The notes under the pieces: model-generated | Seen by the model: the letters and a program-made list of their open reading frames with translations, nothing else | Database searches by the model: none | Told to the model about the DNA's origin: nothing | Part shown: positions 35,285-44,450 of the stretch, piece after piece | How positions within the stretch are numbered: position 1 is the first letter of the stretch | Layout of the letters: each line of letters opens with the position of its first letter | NCBI GenBank assembly: GCA_012520915.1 | Contig: JAAYNJ010000017.1 | Span: 62,001 to 126,000, forward strand | DNA: 64,000 bases | Reading direction: 5' to 3' | Source: Oscillospiraceae bacterium | GTDB taxonomy: Bacteria; Bacillota; Clostridia; Oscillospirales; Ruminococcaceae | Translations under genes and position numbers: made by a program

Positions 35285-35356
35285 TTATCAACAGAAACAA
35301 TCCCAATGAAATCAGAGGAGTTGTACAGAAATTTATTAATTACCTGAAAAGGCGAG

Positions 35357-35382
35357 GGCGGACGGTTAAATGTCCGCCTTTT
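35357..35382 (+). terminator. Terminator after the phosphofructokinase gene
   Basis: GGCGGAC-GGTTAAAT-GTCCGCC followed by TTTT. The following 165 bases before the next start are AT-rich with no clear promoter match that I can defend. Confidence 0.8.
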
Positions 35383-35548
35383 GATATATTGAACATAATA
35401 ATGCTCAATGTCGTGTTGATAATTCATAAATTTGTCTTTTAACGGTTGTAATGTGAATAAAAAATGATAAAGTAATAATCAATAAAATGAAACGGTTATT
35501 CGCAGGTAAGAATTAAAAAAGACTATTGGTCCGTTGAAAGGTGATGTT

Positions 35549-36469
35549 ATGAAAAAGATAGCTGTAATCGGGGATGCTCTTGCCGACTTTACGACAAATA
35601 TAGTTGCATTTCCCAAAAAAGGCGACGGCACATACGGAACACCGATGAAACGCAACGGCGGGGGAACGGCTGCGAACGTGGCTGTCGGACTCGGTGTTTT
35701 AGGAGCGGATGTCTCGTTGATTTGTCGTGTAGGAGATGATGATGACGGTGACTTTCTTTGTCACGAACTTGAGAGAGATAATGTAGATATAAAGGGAATC
35801 TATAGAGATCCGGAGAATCAGAGCGGGACCGTTCTGATTGCGGTTGATCCGGAAGGAGAACGCTCGATATGGGTTCTATCGATAGGGTCGGCGTACGAAA
35901 AATTATCTGTTGAAAATTTAAAATATCTTGATGAAATCAATCCGGAGATAATTTTTGTCAGCGGCTTTATGATGGGAGTGCATCCCGCGGAAGAGGCAAT
36001 ATTTGAAGCGCTTGAAAAATGGAAAGACAGAGCCAGGATTTATTTTGACCCCAATCTGAGACATGCGACGGACGCGGTTCCGCCCGATGTCAGGTTATCT
36101 ATGCAGAAGTTGAGCGATATGAGTGATGTCGTTCTCAGCGGAAAAAGCGAGATGGAGTGCCTGATGCTGACACCCCGCAACGGGCAGACGTTTATCGTCA
36201 AGGATGGGAAAAACGGATCTTATTTATTGGATGATTACGGCAACAAAGCGTTTTCGATTGCCCCAACCGATCATGAAGCAATCGATGCGACGGGGGCAGG
36301 CGATACATATGCCGCTGCATATGTTTATGCCGAAGCGAACGGCATGTCGGTAAAGGAATCGATGGAATTTGCAACCGTTGCTTCGGGAATCTCGGTCACC
36401 ATTCCCGGAGCTCGAAGCATGCCTTCAATTGATTTAATCGAAAAAGAATTAAAAAAATATAAGGAGTAA
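35549..36469 (+). CDS. PfkB-family sugar kinase of the SIS/BtpA cluster
   Basis: ATG at 35549 follows AAAGGTGAT and gives 306 residues. MKKIAVIGDALADFTTNIVA, RNGGGTAANVAVGLGVLGAD, YFDPNLRHATDAVPP and the catalytic DATGAGDTYAAAYVYAEAN are typical of PfkB kinases. It is not obviously ribokinase or fructokinase. A SIS protein follows after 3 bases and a BtpA protein after that. In fructosamine systems a PfkB kinase works with a SIS deglycase, and this is one possible reading. Confidence 0.88.
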   Translation: MKKIAVIGDALADFTTNIVAFPKKGDGTYGTPMKRNGGGTAANVAVGLGVLGADVSLICRVGDDDDGDFLCHELERDNVDIKGIYRDPENQSGTVLIAVDPEGERSIWVLSIGSAYEKLSVENLKYLDEINPEIIFVSGFMMGVHPAEEAIFEALEKWKDRARIYFDPNLRHATDAVPPDVRLSMQKLSDMSDVVLSGKSEMECLMLTPRNGQTFIVKDGKNGSYLLDDYGNKAFSIAPTDHEAIDATGAGDTYAAAYVYAEANGMSVKESMEFATVASGISVTIPGARSMPSIDLIEKELKKYKE

Positions 36470-36472
36470 TTT

Positions 36473-37582
36473 ATGAACTGGTATGATTATTATTTTCCTC
36501 AGGAAATGATGGAACAGGCGGATGCGATTGAGAATTGTCTCAATCTTCTTGAAGAACAAATTGAACTGATAGCTCAGAAAAGCAAAAATGTTAAAGAAGT
36601 CCACATTGTGGGATCCGGGGACTGTTACTTTATCGGATTTGCCGCTGCCCACGCATTTAAAAAGTATTCCGGGATTTCCGCAACGGGATATGAAGCGTAT
36701 GATTACTTTTTGTTAAAACCTAAGGTTGATGAAGATACATTGGTCGTGCTGTTCAGTTCATCCGGAAGGTCTTTATATGTTCTCAAATCGCTTGAATATG
36801 TAAAACAGCAAAACGGAATCTCCGTAGGAGTAACCAACCACGAAGAAAGCGAGTTGGGCAAAGATTCTTCGATTCCTCTTATTACCGTGGCGACGGGAGT
36901 ATCCAAATCGTTCCCGACAAAGACAACCACAAGCGGTTTGGCACTGATGTATGCCTTAGCGTGTAAATTGGGTGTGATTAAGGGCTATATTTCATCGGAA
37001 GACGCCGTTGAATTTATGACCGAATTAAAGGTTGCCGTTCCCGACGTCATAAGAAGAATATATGAAACCGAATATCCGAAAATAAAAGATAATATCCAGA
37101 AATTCCTGGGTTCAAAATGTTATGCCTTCATCGGAAGCGGACCGTCGAGAAGTGCTTCCATGGTGGGGGCTGCCAAAATAATCGAAACGAACCACTGCCA
37201 CATCATGACGACGAATGCGGAAGAATACCTGCATATGAACGGATTTTGTATTATGAGTTCGGATTCCGTAATAGTTATTGGGAGCAATCTGACCGATCAC
37301 CGTGAGGCGCAGGCTGTTGAGTATGCGGAACAGCAGTGTGCAAGGGTGTTGGTTGTGGGGAATGTGCAGTGCGAAGAAAAGGAAAATACGGTTAAAGTTG
37401 CGCCCTTTATAAGCGAGCTGTCTCCCTTTGCGGCGGTGCTTGCAAGTATGGTCGTACTGCATTTGTTTGCCTGTGAGCTTGCGAGACTGTCAAATACGGA
37501 TCCGGATGTACCCCGTCACGTGAATCTGAAGCATGTAATCGGATTGCTGTACACAGGCCCTGTTGCGGGATGGCAGGTATAG
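36473..37582 (+). CDS. SIS-domain protein (phosphosugar isomerase or deglycase-like)
   Basis: A 369-residue protein with two SIS repeats. The first has VHIVGSGDCYFIGFAAAHAF and VVLFSSSGRSLYVLKSLEYV with SKSFPTKTTTSGLALMYALA; the second has YAFIGSGPSRSASMVGAAKI and ETNHCHIMTTNAEEYLHMNG. This is the layout of the GlmS isomerase domain, AgaS and FrlB, with a Glu (TNAEEYLH) at the usual catalytic place. Its immediate partner is the PfkB kinase. The substrate is a phosphosugar of unknown identity. Confidence 0.85.
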   Translation: MNWYDYYFPQEMMEQADAIENCLNLLEEQIELIAQKSKNVKEVHIVGSGDCYFIGFAAAHAFKKYSGISATGYEAYDYFLLKPKVDEDTLVVLFSSSGRSLYVLKSLEYVKQQNGISVGVTNHEESELGKDSSIPLITVATGVSKSFPTKTTTSGLALMYALACKLGVIKGYISSEDAVEFMTELKVAVPDVIRRIYETEYPKIKDNIQKFLGSKCYAFIGSGPSRSASMVGAAKIIETNHCHIMTTNAEEYLHMNGFCIMSSDSVIVIGSNLTDHREAQAVEYAEQQCARVLVVGNVQCEEKENTVKVAPFISELSPFAAVLASMVVLHLFACELARLSNTDPDVPRHVNLKHVIGLLYTGPVAGWQV

Positions 37583-37657
37583 GAATTGTGGCAACAAAAA
37601 AACTTCCAATATTTATTATTTAAGGAAATTTAAATTAATATTTTTAATCCGGAATTT

Positions 37658-37693
37658 ACCCGGTTGAGACTTCAAATAAAAACTCAACCGGGT
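37658..37693 (+). terminator. Strong hairpin between SIS and BtpA genes
   Basis: Perfect 11-base arms ACCCGGTTGAG (37658-37668) and CTCAACCGGGT (37683-37693) with a 14-base loop. No proper T-run follows, so it may be an RNA stability or processing element instead of a terminator. Confidence 0.6.
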
Positions 37694-37765
37694 GGTTTCA
37701 CAAAACATCTTTTAGTGAATTCAGCAGTAAAAGTGATATAAATATCTGTTCAGGTGGTGAGAAAA

Positions 37766-38578
37766 GTGAATTCAAAATTTGAAACGGTATTCGGCAATCA
37801 AAAACCTGTTATCGGGATGATACATTTAAAGGCTCTGCCCGGTTCCCCCGGACATACTGAAAAGTTGGACAAAATATTTGATTCGGCATTAAGGGATGCG
37901 GATTCCCTTGTAGAAGGGGGAGTGAGTGCTATTCAGGTGGAGAATCAGTTCGACACTCCCTACTTTCTCCCGGATGATATAGGTCCCGAAACGGTGGCGT
38001 TTATCACTGTAATAGCGGATAGGATAAAGAAAAATTATCCCGATACTCCGTTGGGGATAAATGTACATTTAAATGGCGCAAAACAGGCGATTGCTATCGC
38101 AAAAGCGACGGGTGCGGAGTTTGTACGGTGCTTTAATTTGATGAATGCTTACATATCGACAAGCGGCTATATCAGTGCATCGGCGCCCGAGGTAATGAGA
38201 TATAAAAAGTCCATATCTGCGGAAGATGTAATGGTTTTCGGAGATTTTCAGGTGAAGCACGGAAGTCATTCAATAACTCAGGACCGCACAATAGAAGAGA
38301 AAGCGCACGATATTCAAATAGCAAAGGCGGATGCGGCAATACTTACGGGAATATCCACCGGTGTCGCTCCCAATGCGGAGAACGTCACTCGTGTAAAAAG
38401 CTCCTTATCAATTCCGTTGCTTGTGGGAAGCGGAATAACAAAGGAGAACTCTTTTGAACTGTGGCCTTTAATTGACGGAGCCATAATCGGAAGCGGGTTT
38501 AAACCGAATAAGGATTTGACCGCTCCGATAGACAAGGATTTAGTAAAAGAGTTCATTAAGACTGTGAAATCTCTATAA
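37766..38578 (+). CDS. BtpA/SgcQ family TIM-barrel protein
   Basis: GTG at 37766 has CAGGTGGTGAG ahead; GTG codons at 37754 and 37757 are part of that ribosome site. The 270-residue protein reads IGMIHLKALPGSPGHT, GGVSAIQVENQFDTPY, then AEFVRCFNLMNAYISTSGYI and ILTGISTGVAPNAENVTRVK with LLVGSGITKEN. These are BtpA family features. BtpA was linked to photosystem I in cyanobacteria, but in fermenters SgcQ-like members sit in sugar operons. Next to a PfkB kinase and SIS protein, a phosphosugar-related enzyme is likely. This is inference. Confidence 0.88.
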   Translation: MNSKFETVFGNQKPVIGMIHLKALPGSPGHTEKLDKIFDSALRDADSLVEGGVSAIQVENQFDTPYFLPDDIGPETVAFITVIADRIKKNYPDTPLGINVHLNGAKQAIAIAKATGAEFVRCFNLMNAYISTSGYISASAPEVMRYKKSISAEDVMVFGDFQVKHGSHSITQDRTIEEKAHDIQIAKADAAILTGISTGVAPNAENVTRVKSSLSIPLLVGSGITKENSFELWPLIDGAIIGSGFKPNKDLTAPIDKDLVKEFIKTVKSL

Positions 38579-38621
38579 GAAAAAAATATCTGATTAAGCG
38601 GTAGAAACTCCCGACAGAACA

Positions 38622-38662
38622 AAAGAACCATAGCTAAGGCAACTTCTGCTAGGGTTCTTTTT
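38622..38662. terminator. Terminator after the BtpA gene
   Basis: AAGAACC(A)TAGC ... GCTAGGGTTCTT arms followed by TTTTTAT. It lies between the convergent BtpA (plus) and alr (minus) genes. Confidence 0.8.
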
Positions 38663-38732
38663 ATATTTGTTTCGAATTCCCGAGTTTAAAGGATATTTGA
38701 AACAGTTCAGGTTTGATTGAGTTTTTAATATC

Positions 38733-39911
38733 TCAGATTTCTACGCTGTAATCTATTGTTTTTATCACTTCGCCGGATTTTATATAGACTCTGGGGATTC
38801 TCCGTGAAATATTACAGGAGAGTTCATAATTGATGGTTCCCGCCATCCCGGCAAGGTTGCAGAGGCTAATGGGGGAGCGTCCGCCGAAGAATGTGACGAC
38901 ATCATCCCTTTTGACATCCAATCCGGTAACATCCAGCATCAGCTGGTCCATGCATATATTTCCCACGATGTTTACCAGCCTGTCCGCAATCCAGGCCTTT
39001 GCCTTGTTTCCGAATATCCGGGGATATCCGTCGGCATAACCCAGCGGAACGGTGGCAATTGTCATTTCCTGCCTTGCAATGTAACTGCAGCCGTAACCGA
39101 TACAGCTTCCTTTTTCTATTGTTTTAATTTGTGATATCGCTGATTTCAAAGACATTACAGGTTTGAGTCCGAGCGAATCGGAAGCTTGGCGTGTCATAGG
39201 GGAAAGTCCGTAAAGCAGGATTCCCGGCCGCACCATAGTGTGATGACTTTCCGGATAGTTTATTATACCGGCGCTGTTGCAACAGTGGATGCATTTAAAG
39301 GATATGCCTCTCTGAAAGAGTCCGGAAACGACTGCGGCGAATTGTGCATGCTGATTTTCCGTGAAACTTCGGCTCTCTTCATCGTCTTTATCTGCAGATG
39401 CAAAGTGAGTGAATATCCCTGTAGTTATAAGATTTTTCATGTGACAGACTTCTTCTATTTCTATTGAAGCCTCGACGGGATCGACAGCCCTGAAGCCGAG
39501 CCGCGACATACCGGTGTCGACCTTGATATGTATTTTTATGTCTTTTCCGGATATTGATGCCTCTTTTGAGAGAGCTTTTGCATATTCGAGATCGGTTACG
39601 GTCTGGGATACATCCAAATCGCGTATAATCCTCGCCAGCTTCGGCGGTGTGTAACCGAGTACGAGAATGGGTTTTTTGATACCGGCTTTTCTTAAAACCT
39701 CCGCTTCATTGAGATTTGAAACTCCGAACCAATCGACACCGAAATGCTGAAGATATAGTGAGACAACCTCCGACCCGTGACCGTATCCGTCTGCCTTGAC
39801 GACTGCCATCATGTCGGTGCCGCCGCTCAACATATCTCTTACGATTTTGTAGTTGTGTTCAAGATTGTCCAAATCGATTTCCGCCCAACTGCGGTGCAAA
39901 AACGAACCCAT
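38733..39911 (-). CDS. alr: Alanine racemase
   Basis: A 392-residue Alr with an AAAAGGAGTGG site. WAEIDLDNLEHNYKIVRDML, the PLP lysine in MMAVVKADGYGHG, HIKVDTGMSRLGF, CIHCCNSAGI and YGYCS-type region (GSCIGYGCSYIARQEM) with CMDQLMLDVTGL are all present. It supplies D-alanine for the cell wall. It is the last gene of the zapA-to-alr minus-strand block, 14 bases after aspS. Confidence 0.97.
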   Translation of the reverse strand: MGSFLHRSWAEIDLDNLEHNYKIVRDMLSGGTDMMAVVKADGYGHGSEVVSLYLQHFGVDWFGVSNLNEAEVLRKAGIKKPILVLGYTPPKLARIIRDLDVSQTVTDLEYAKALSKEASISGKDIKIHIKVDTGMSRLGFRAVDPVEASIEIEEVCHMKNLITTGIFTHFASADKDDEESRSFTENQHAQFAAVVSGLFQRGISFKCIHCCNSAGIINYPESHHTMVRPGILLYGLSPMTRQASDSLGLKPVMSLKSAISQIKTIEKGSCIGYGCSYIARQEMTIATVPLGYADGYPRIFGNKAKAWIADRLVNIVGNICMDQLMLDVTGLDVKRDDVVTFFGGRSPISLCNLAGMAGTINYELSCNISRRIPRVYIKSGEVIKTIDYSVEI

Positions 39912-39925
39912 CTTTCCACTCCTTT

Positions 39926-41722
39926 TTAGCTATCTGTTTGTTCATCACCGTCGTTTGACACAATTTGTAGACCCAACTCCTTTAACTGTATGTCATCAAG
40001 CTTTGATGGGGCTTTAAGCATGAGGTCTGCAGAACTCTGAACTTTTGGAAATGCTATTACCTCCCTGATACTCTTTTTGTTGAGCATCAGCATTGCCAGT
40101 CTGTCCAACCCGAATGCCAACCCGCCGTGAGGAGGTGCGCCGTATTCATAAGCTTCCAAAAGGAATCCGAACTTTTCGTGAATCTGTTCCTTTGACAGTC
40201 CGAGGGCGTTGAACATTCTGTTCTGAATTTCCGGATTGCTGATTCTTATTGAACCGCCTCCGACCTCATTGCCGTTAATTACCATATCGTATGCTTTTGC
40301 CCTGCATTTTAACGGATTGGTTTCGAGTATCGGGAGGTCTTCATCCATGGGGGAGGTAAAGGGGTGATGCTTAGCGCTGTAGGTGTTTGTCTCGGCATCG
40401 AATTCGAAGAGGGGAAATTCGGTTATCCAGAGAACATCGAATCCGTTTTCAAGTGCGGGGAAGTAGCGGTTTTGAATTTCCAGGCGAAGCGAGCCGAGTG
40501 AAGTGTAGGAAACCTCGCTTTTTCCGGCTACGGCGAATATAGCCCCGCCCTCTTTCGCCTTTAATCTGTCAAAGAGGGTCTCTTTGAATTCTTTATTAAG
40601 AAACTTTAAGAACCCGTGCTGTCCGTCTTCGGTAATCTTTGCAAAGGCCAGACCCTGTGCACCGTAAGTTTTCACAATCGAGGTAAGAGCGTCCTGTTCC
40701 TTTCTTGTCACCTTTTCGGAGATGTCGTCGGCGTATATAAGCAAAACTTTACCGTTGTCGGCAACGGCATTTTCGAATACGCCAAAACCGCACTCCCCGG
40801 AAATATCGGTAATATCTGTTATCTCCAAACCGAAACGGGTATCGGGTTTATCGCTTCCATAGCGCTCCATCGCTTCTTTATATGTCATCCTCCTAAGGGG
40901 AAGCTCAATTTTATAGTCCAGAACATCTCGAAACAGCCTCGCAATAAACCTTTCATTGAGATCCATTACATCCTCAGGTGTACAGAACGCCATTTCAATG
41001 TCTATTTGCGTAAATTCAGGCTGTCTGTCTGCACGAAGATCTTCGTCCCTGAAACATTTGGCGATTTGGAAATAGCGGTCGACGCCGCCTACTATCAGAA
41101 GCTGTTTTAGAATTTGAGGGGATTGGGGCAAAGCAAAAAAACGGCCTTTGTGCACCCTCGAAGGTACGACATAATCCCTCGCCCCTTCCGGTGTCGAGTT
41201 TATAAGAATAGGGGTTTCGATTTCGACAAATCTGTTTTCGTCAAAGAAATCACGGGTGACTTTCGTTATTCTATGTCTCATTGCCAGGGATCTTGCAAGA
41301 GACGGTCTTCGAATATCGAGGTAGCGGTATCTGAGCAACAATTCCTCTTTTACGCTGACCTCATCGCGTATTTCGAAAGGTGTTGTCTTTGCGATACTCA
41401 ATATTGACATGGATTTTACAAATATCTCCAAATTTCCCGTTGGAATATTCGGGTTTTTATTTGAGCGTTCTCTCAGAACACCGGACGCAATTACGACATA
41501 TTCGCTCTTTAACGATTTAGCCTTTTCAAAGAGTTCGGGTGAAGTCGAATCGTCAAAAGCAAGTTGAACAATTCCCGTAAAATCCCGCAAATCTGCGAAA
41601 CAGAGGTTTCCGATATCCCGAAATCTTGCAATAAAACCTGCGACACAGACATCATCGCCCGGTGTTGCTTTTAAAAGGTCAAGACAATAATGAGTTCTTC
41701 TCATTTCCTGCATAGAATCCAT
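39926..41722 (-). CDS. aspS: Aspartyl-tRNA synthetase
   Basis: A 598-residue bacterial-type AspRS. The start at 41722 has GGAGGA ahead; an inner ATG at 41704 (MRRTHYCLDL) is the alternative. Seen are the OB-fold anticodon domain, class II motif 2 CFRDEDLRADRQPEFTQIDI, the GAD insertion domain and motif 3 GGLAFGLDRLAMLMLNKKSI. Whether it also charges tRNA-Asn depends on gatCAB and asnS, not in view. hisS lies 20 bases upstream in the same transcript. Confidence 0.97.
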   Translation of the reverse strand: MDSMQEMRRTHYCLDLLKATPGDDVCVAGFIARFRDIGNLCFADLRDFTGIVQLAFDDSTSPELFEKAKSLKSEYVVIASGVLRERSNKNPNIPTGNLEIFVKSMSILSIAKTTPFEIRDEVSVKEELLLRYRYLDIRRPSLARSLAMRHRITKVTRDFFDENRFVEIETPILINSTPEGARDYVVPSRVHKGRFFALPQSPQILKQLLIVGGVDRYFQIAKCFRDEDLRADRQPEFTQIDIEMAFCTPEDVMDLNERFIARLFRDVLDYKIELPLRRMTYKEAMERYGSDKPDTRFGLEITDITDISGECGFGVFENAVADNGKVLLIYADDISEKVTRKEQDALTSIVKTYGAQGLAFAKITEDGQHGFLKFLNKEFKETLFDRLKAKEGGAIFAVAGKSEVSYTSLGSLRLEIQNRYFPALENGFDVLWITEFPLFEFDAETNTYSAKHHPFTSPMDEDLPILETNPLKCRAKAYDMVINGNEVGGGSIRISNPEIQNRMFNALGLSKEQIHEKFGFLLEAYEYGAPPHGGLAFGLDRLAMLMLNKKSIREVIAFPKVQSSADLMLKAPSKLDDIQLKELGLQIVSNDGDEQTDS

Positions 41723-41742
41723 GTATGGGAGTCCTCCAAAAA

Positions 41743-43002
41743 TTATAAAATTGCAATTAGCGAACCGATATTTAAATCTATCGTTGTTTCTTCTTTTGTT
41801 TTCATGTCTCTTATGGTCGCCTTTCCGCTTTCGAGTTCCGAATCGCCGATGACCAGATATCTCTTTGAAGAGACTTTATCGGCAAATTTAAGCTGAGCTT
41901 TCAGACCTCTGCGGTTGATATCATACAGAGCATATATCCCGCTTTTTTGCAGCTCGAATACCAGGTTTGCGGCTATTTTTTGAGAATTTTCTCCGATATG
42001 CGCTATGAAAATTTCCGGACCTTCCGGAACCGGAATTTCTATCCCTTCCGCTTCCATAATAAGCAATACCCTTTCAAGTCCCATTCCGAAACCTATACCG
42101 GGACACGGGTCGCTTCCGAGATATTCGACCAACCGGTCATATCTTCCGCCGCCGCAAACCGTACCCTGCGCGCCTGCTCCTTCGTGCACAAATTCAAACA
42201 CCGTTCTCGAATAATAATCCTGACCCCGGACAATTCTCGGGTTTATTATAAACTCTATTCCCGCATCGCTGAGCTGTTCCTTCAGAAGACCAAAGTGCTC
42301 GGAACACGGTTCGCAAATAAAGGAGAGAATATCCGGTGATTTTGAAGCGATCTCTTTGCAAATTTCGCTCTTGCAGTCAAGTATTCTCAGAGGATTTCGT
42401 TCAAGCCTTTCATTGCACGTGGGGCACATTAGGTGGATATTTTGCTTAAAATAATCTTTTAATGATTTTATATATTCCGCCCTGCATTCCCTGCAGCCGA
42501 GAGAATTGATTTCAAGCCGGGTATTCTTTATCCCCAGTTCCCGCAGTGCATGGTATGCAAGTTTTATAACTTCGCTGTCGGCATCGGGGTAATGGGATCC
42601 CATAAGCTCAACACCTATTTGATGATGTTCTCTATACCTTCCGGATTGGGGTTTCTCATATCTGAAACAGGAGGAAATATAGTAAACTCTGACCGGAAGC
42701 AAACCTTTGAGCAGACCGTGCTGGATAAGTGCCCGCATTGTATTTGCCGTGCCTTCCGGCCTGAGAGTGATCGATCTGCCGCTTTTATCGAGCATGGTAT
42801 ACATTTCTTTGCCGACAATGTCGGTGGATTCACCGAGTCCGCGGGAAAATACTTCAGTATATTCAAATGTGGGGGTGCGTATTTCCGAATATCCGAATGA
42901 TTTACAGATAGATGTCAAAATATTCTCTATATAGTGCCACTTGTAAGACTGATCGGGAAGAAGGTCATAAGTCCCTCTTGGAGCGGTTATCGGTTCTGCC
43001 AT
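41743..43002 (-). CDS. hisS: Histidyl-tRNA synthetase
   Basis: A 419-residue HisRS with CCGGAGG before the ATG. PRGTYDLLPDQSYKWHYIEN, LRPEGTANTMRALIQHG, CFRYEKPQSGRYREHHQIGV (motif 2) and VCGGGRYDRLVEYLGSDP plus GIGFGMGLERVLLIM (motif 3) are visible. I see no T-box ahead of it, unlike many clostridial hisS-aspS operons. A TATAAT on the minus strand at 43083-43088 may be its promoter, but the -35 is poor. Confidence 0.97.
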   Translation of the reverse strand: MAEPITAPRGTYDLLPDQSYKWHYIENILTSICKSFGYSEIRTPTFEYTEVFSRGLGESTDIVGKEMYTMLDKSGRSITLRPEGTANTMRALIQHGLLKGLLPVRVYYISSCFRYEKPQSGRYREHHQIGVELMGSHYPDADSEVIKLAYHALRELGIKNTRLEINSLGCRECRAEYIKSLKDYFKQNIHLMCPTCNERLERNPLRILDCKSEICKEIASKSPDILSFICEPCSEHFGLLKEQLSDAGIEFIINPRIVRGQDYYSRTVFEFVHEGAGAQGTVCGGGRYDRLVEYLGSDPCPGIGFGMGLERVLLIMEAEGIEIPVPEGPEIFIAHIGENSQKIAANLVFELQKSGIYALYDINRRGLKAQLKFADKVSSKRYLVIGDSELESGKATIRDMKTKEETTIDLNIGSLIAIL

Positions 43003-43121
43003 TTTTACCTCCGGAATTGTTAATGCTGATTTATATGAAATGTTGAGAAGATAGGCATAAAAAACAAATAGTGCGGAAATATATTATAACACAAAGTTCA
43101 GAGCTACACTCTATAAACAGA

Positions 43122-43155
43122 AAACAGACTGCCGCTGCGGCAATCTGTCTTTTTA
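43122..43155 (-). terminator. Terminator after mgsA
   Basis: On the minus strand, AAGACAGATTGCCGC-AGCGGCAGTCTGTTTT forms a hairpin 20 bases after the mgsA stop and is followed by a T-rich tail. Confidence 0.75.
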
Positions 43156-43174
43156 TCCGGGTTAAAAGCATAAA

Positions 43175-43582
43175 CTACTTTCTTTTCGGGTTTACAATAT
43201 TTCTCCAATCAAGGTCTCCTCTTTCAAGACCGTGAATCAACACTTCGGCCGTTGCGATGTTTGTAGCCAGAGGGATGTTGTGGACTACACAAAGTCTTAT
43301 CATGTTGAGATCGTTGGATTCGCGGGTGTTTGAGGTGTTCGGGTCGGGGAAAAACAACAGAAGATCAATTTCGTTGCAGGCGATTCGAGCGCTTATCTGT
43401 TGATCTCCGCCCTGCGCACTGCTGAGAAATCTTTGTATGGGAAGACCGGTAGCATCGCTGACGAGTTTACCTGTTGTGCTCGTTGCACATAACCTGTGCT
43501 TTGAAAGCACCCCGCGATATGCGATGCAAAACTGAACCATTAATTCTTTTTTGGAGTCATGTGCTACCAATGCGATGTTCAT
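43175..43582 (-). CDS. mgsA: Methylglyoxal synthase
   Basis: A 135-residue MgsA. NIALVAHDSKKELMVQFC, STTGKLVSDATGLPIQRFLS, SSAQGGDQQISARI (phosphate-binding) and FFPDPNTSNTRESNDLNMIR with catalytic Asp residues are visible. It turns DHAP into methylglyoxal, a bypass that relieves sugar-phosphate build-up. It follows the MinD-like gene by 30 bases. In typical clostridia rodA and the min genes precede it. Confidence 0.96.
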   Translation of the reverse strand: MNIALVAHDSKKELMVQFCIAYRGVLSKHRLCATSTTGKLVSDATGLPIQRFLSSAQGGDQQISARIACNEIDLLLFFPDPNTSNTRESNDLNMIRLCVVHNIPLATNIATAEVLIHGLERGDLDWRNIVNPKRK

Positions 43583-43612
43583 CAGACACTCCTTGTAAGT
43601 AATAACATATGA

Positions 43613-44341
43613 CTATTGTACACTGAGCGGGATTTCCTCGCCCAGCATTCTCTTCGCAATGTTATCAAATATCTTTTTTGATTTTGAACTTCGGGGAAGA
43701 GCCAAGATTCCCGAAGAAGCAGCCGCAATATCATCGCTTTCCGGAACAACGCCTATCAGCCTTGAACCGATGCTGTCTATCACAAAATCAAGATCCGGAA
43801 AAATCCCGGAGGTTATTCTCGAAGGAACCAACCTGTTAATTATCAATCTTATATCAAATACCGAGTTTTCAATAAGTCTGTCCCTTGCGCTGTTTGCCTC
43901 TCTGATGCCGGCGGGGTCGGCTGTGGTAACCAGAAGTGCGTTCATTGCACACGAACAGGCTGCAAACATGGCTCCCATTGATGACGCTGAGTCGATGATG
44001 ACATGATTATATTCTTCGCCGAGTGAAGACACCAACTTAAAAAACTCATCAATTGATAAACTGCTTTGAATAAAGGGAGCCGATAGGACAAAAAGACCCT
44101 TGGCTACGGGACTTTCGACAATTGCTTTTGCAGGTTCGATTTTTCCGCTCAGCACATCGTTTATATCATAAATAAGCTTGCCGTATGTACCCGATACGAT
44201 ATCTATGCTCCGTTGCCCGCTGTCCAACTCTATCACGAGAACTTTTCCGCTTATCGATGCAAGAGAAGCTCCAATGAAAACACTCAAAGTGGATTTGCCT
44301 ACTCCGTCCTTCCCGGAAGCGGTTACCGTAATAGTTCCCAT
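43613..44341 (-). CDS. Divergent MinD-like P-loop ATPase
   Basis: A 242-residue protein. TVTASGKDGVGKSTLSVFIG is a deviant Walker A in which the standard KGGVGKT has Asp in place of the first Gly; the signature Lys is kept. VLVIELDSGQRSIDIVSGTY, NHVIIDSASSMGAMFAACSC and LLVTTADPAGIREANSARDR match MinD. The end IAKRMLGEEIPLSVQ stops where MinD usually continues into its C-terminal amphipathic membrane helix, so membrane attachment of the usual kind seems lost. No minC or minE adjoins it. It sits where minD lies in the conserved maf-mre-min-rodA-mgsA order. It may be a reduced septum-site protein or something else. Confidence 0.82.
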   Translation of the reverse strand: MGTITVTASGKDGVGKSTLSVFIGASLASISGKVLVIELDSGQRSIDIVSGTYGKLIYDINDVLSGKIEPAKAIVESPVAKGLFVLSAPFIQSSLSIDEFFKLVSSLGEEYNHVIIDSASSMGAMFAACSCAMNALLVTTADPAGIREANSARDRLIENSVFDIRLIINRLVPSRITSGIFPDLDFVIDSIGSRLIGVVPESDDIAAASSGILALPRSSKSKKIFDNIAKRMLGEEIPLSVQ

Positions 44342-44450
44342 TTAAACACCTCGGAATTTGATTATAACAGACCTTTTTTTTAAACACAACATCAAATTTT
44401 TTGACAAATTATCATATTTAATTCGAAGAGGTGTTTTAATACACAATATT

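Noticed and set aside
43003-43121. Possible T-box leader before hisS
   Set aside because: I looked for the GGTGGNACCGCG core on the minus strand and did not find it; the region is simply AT-rich.
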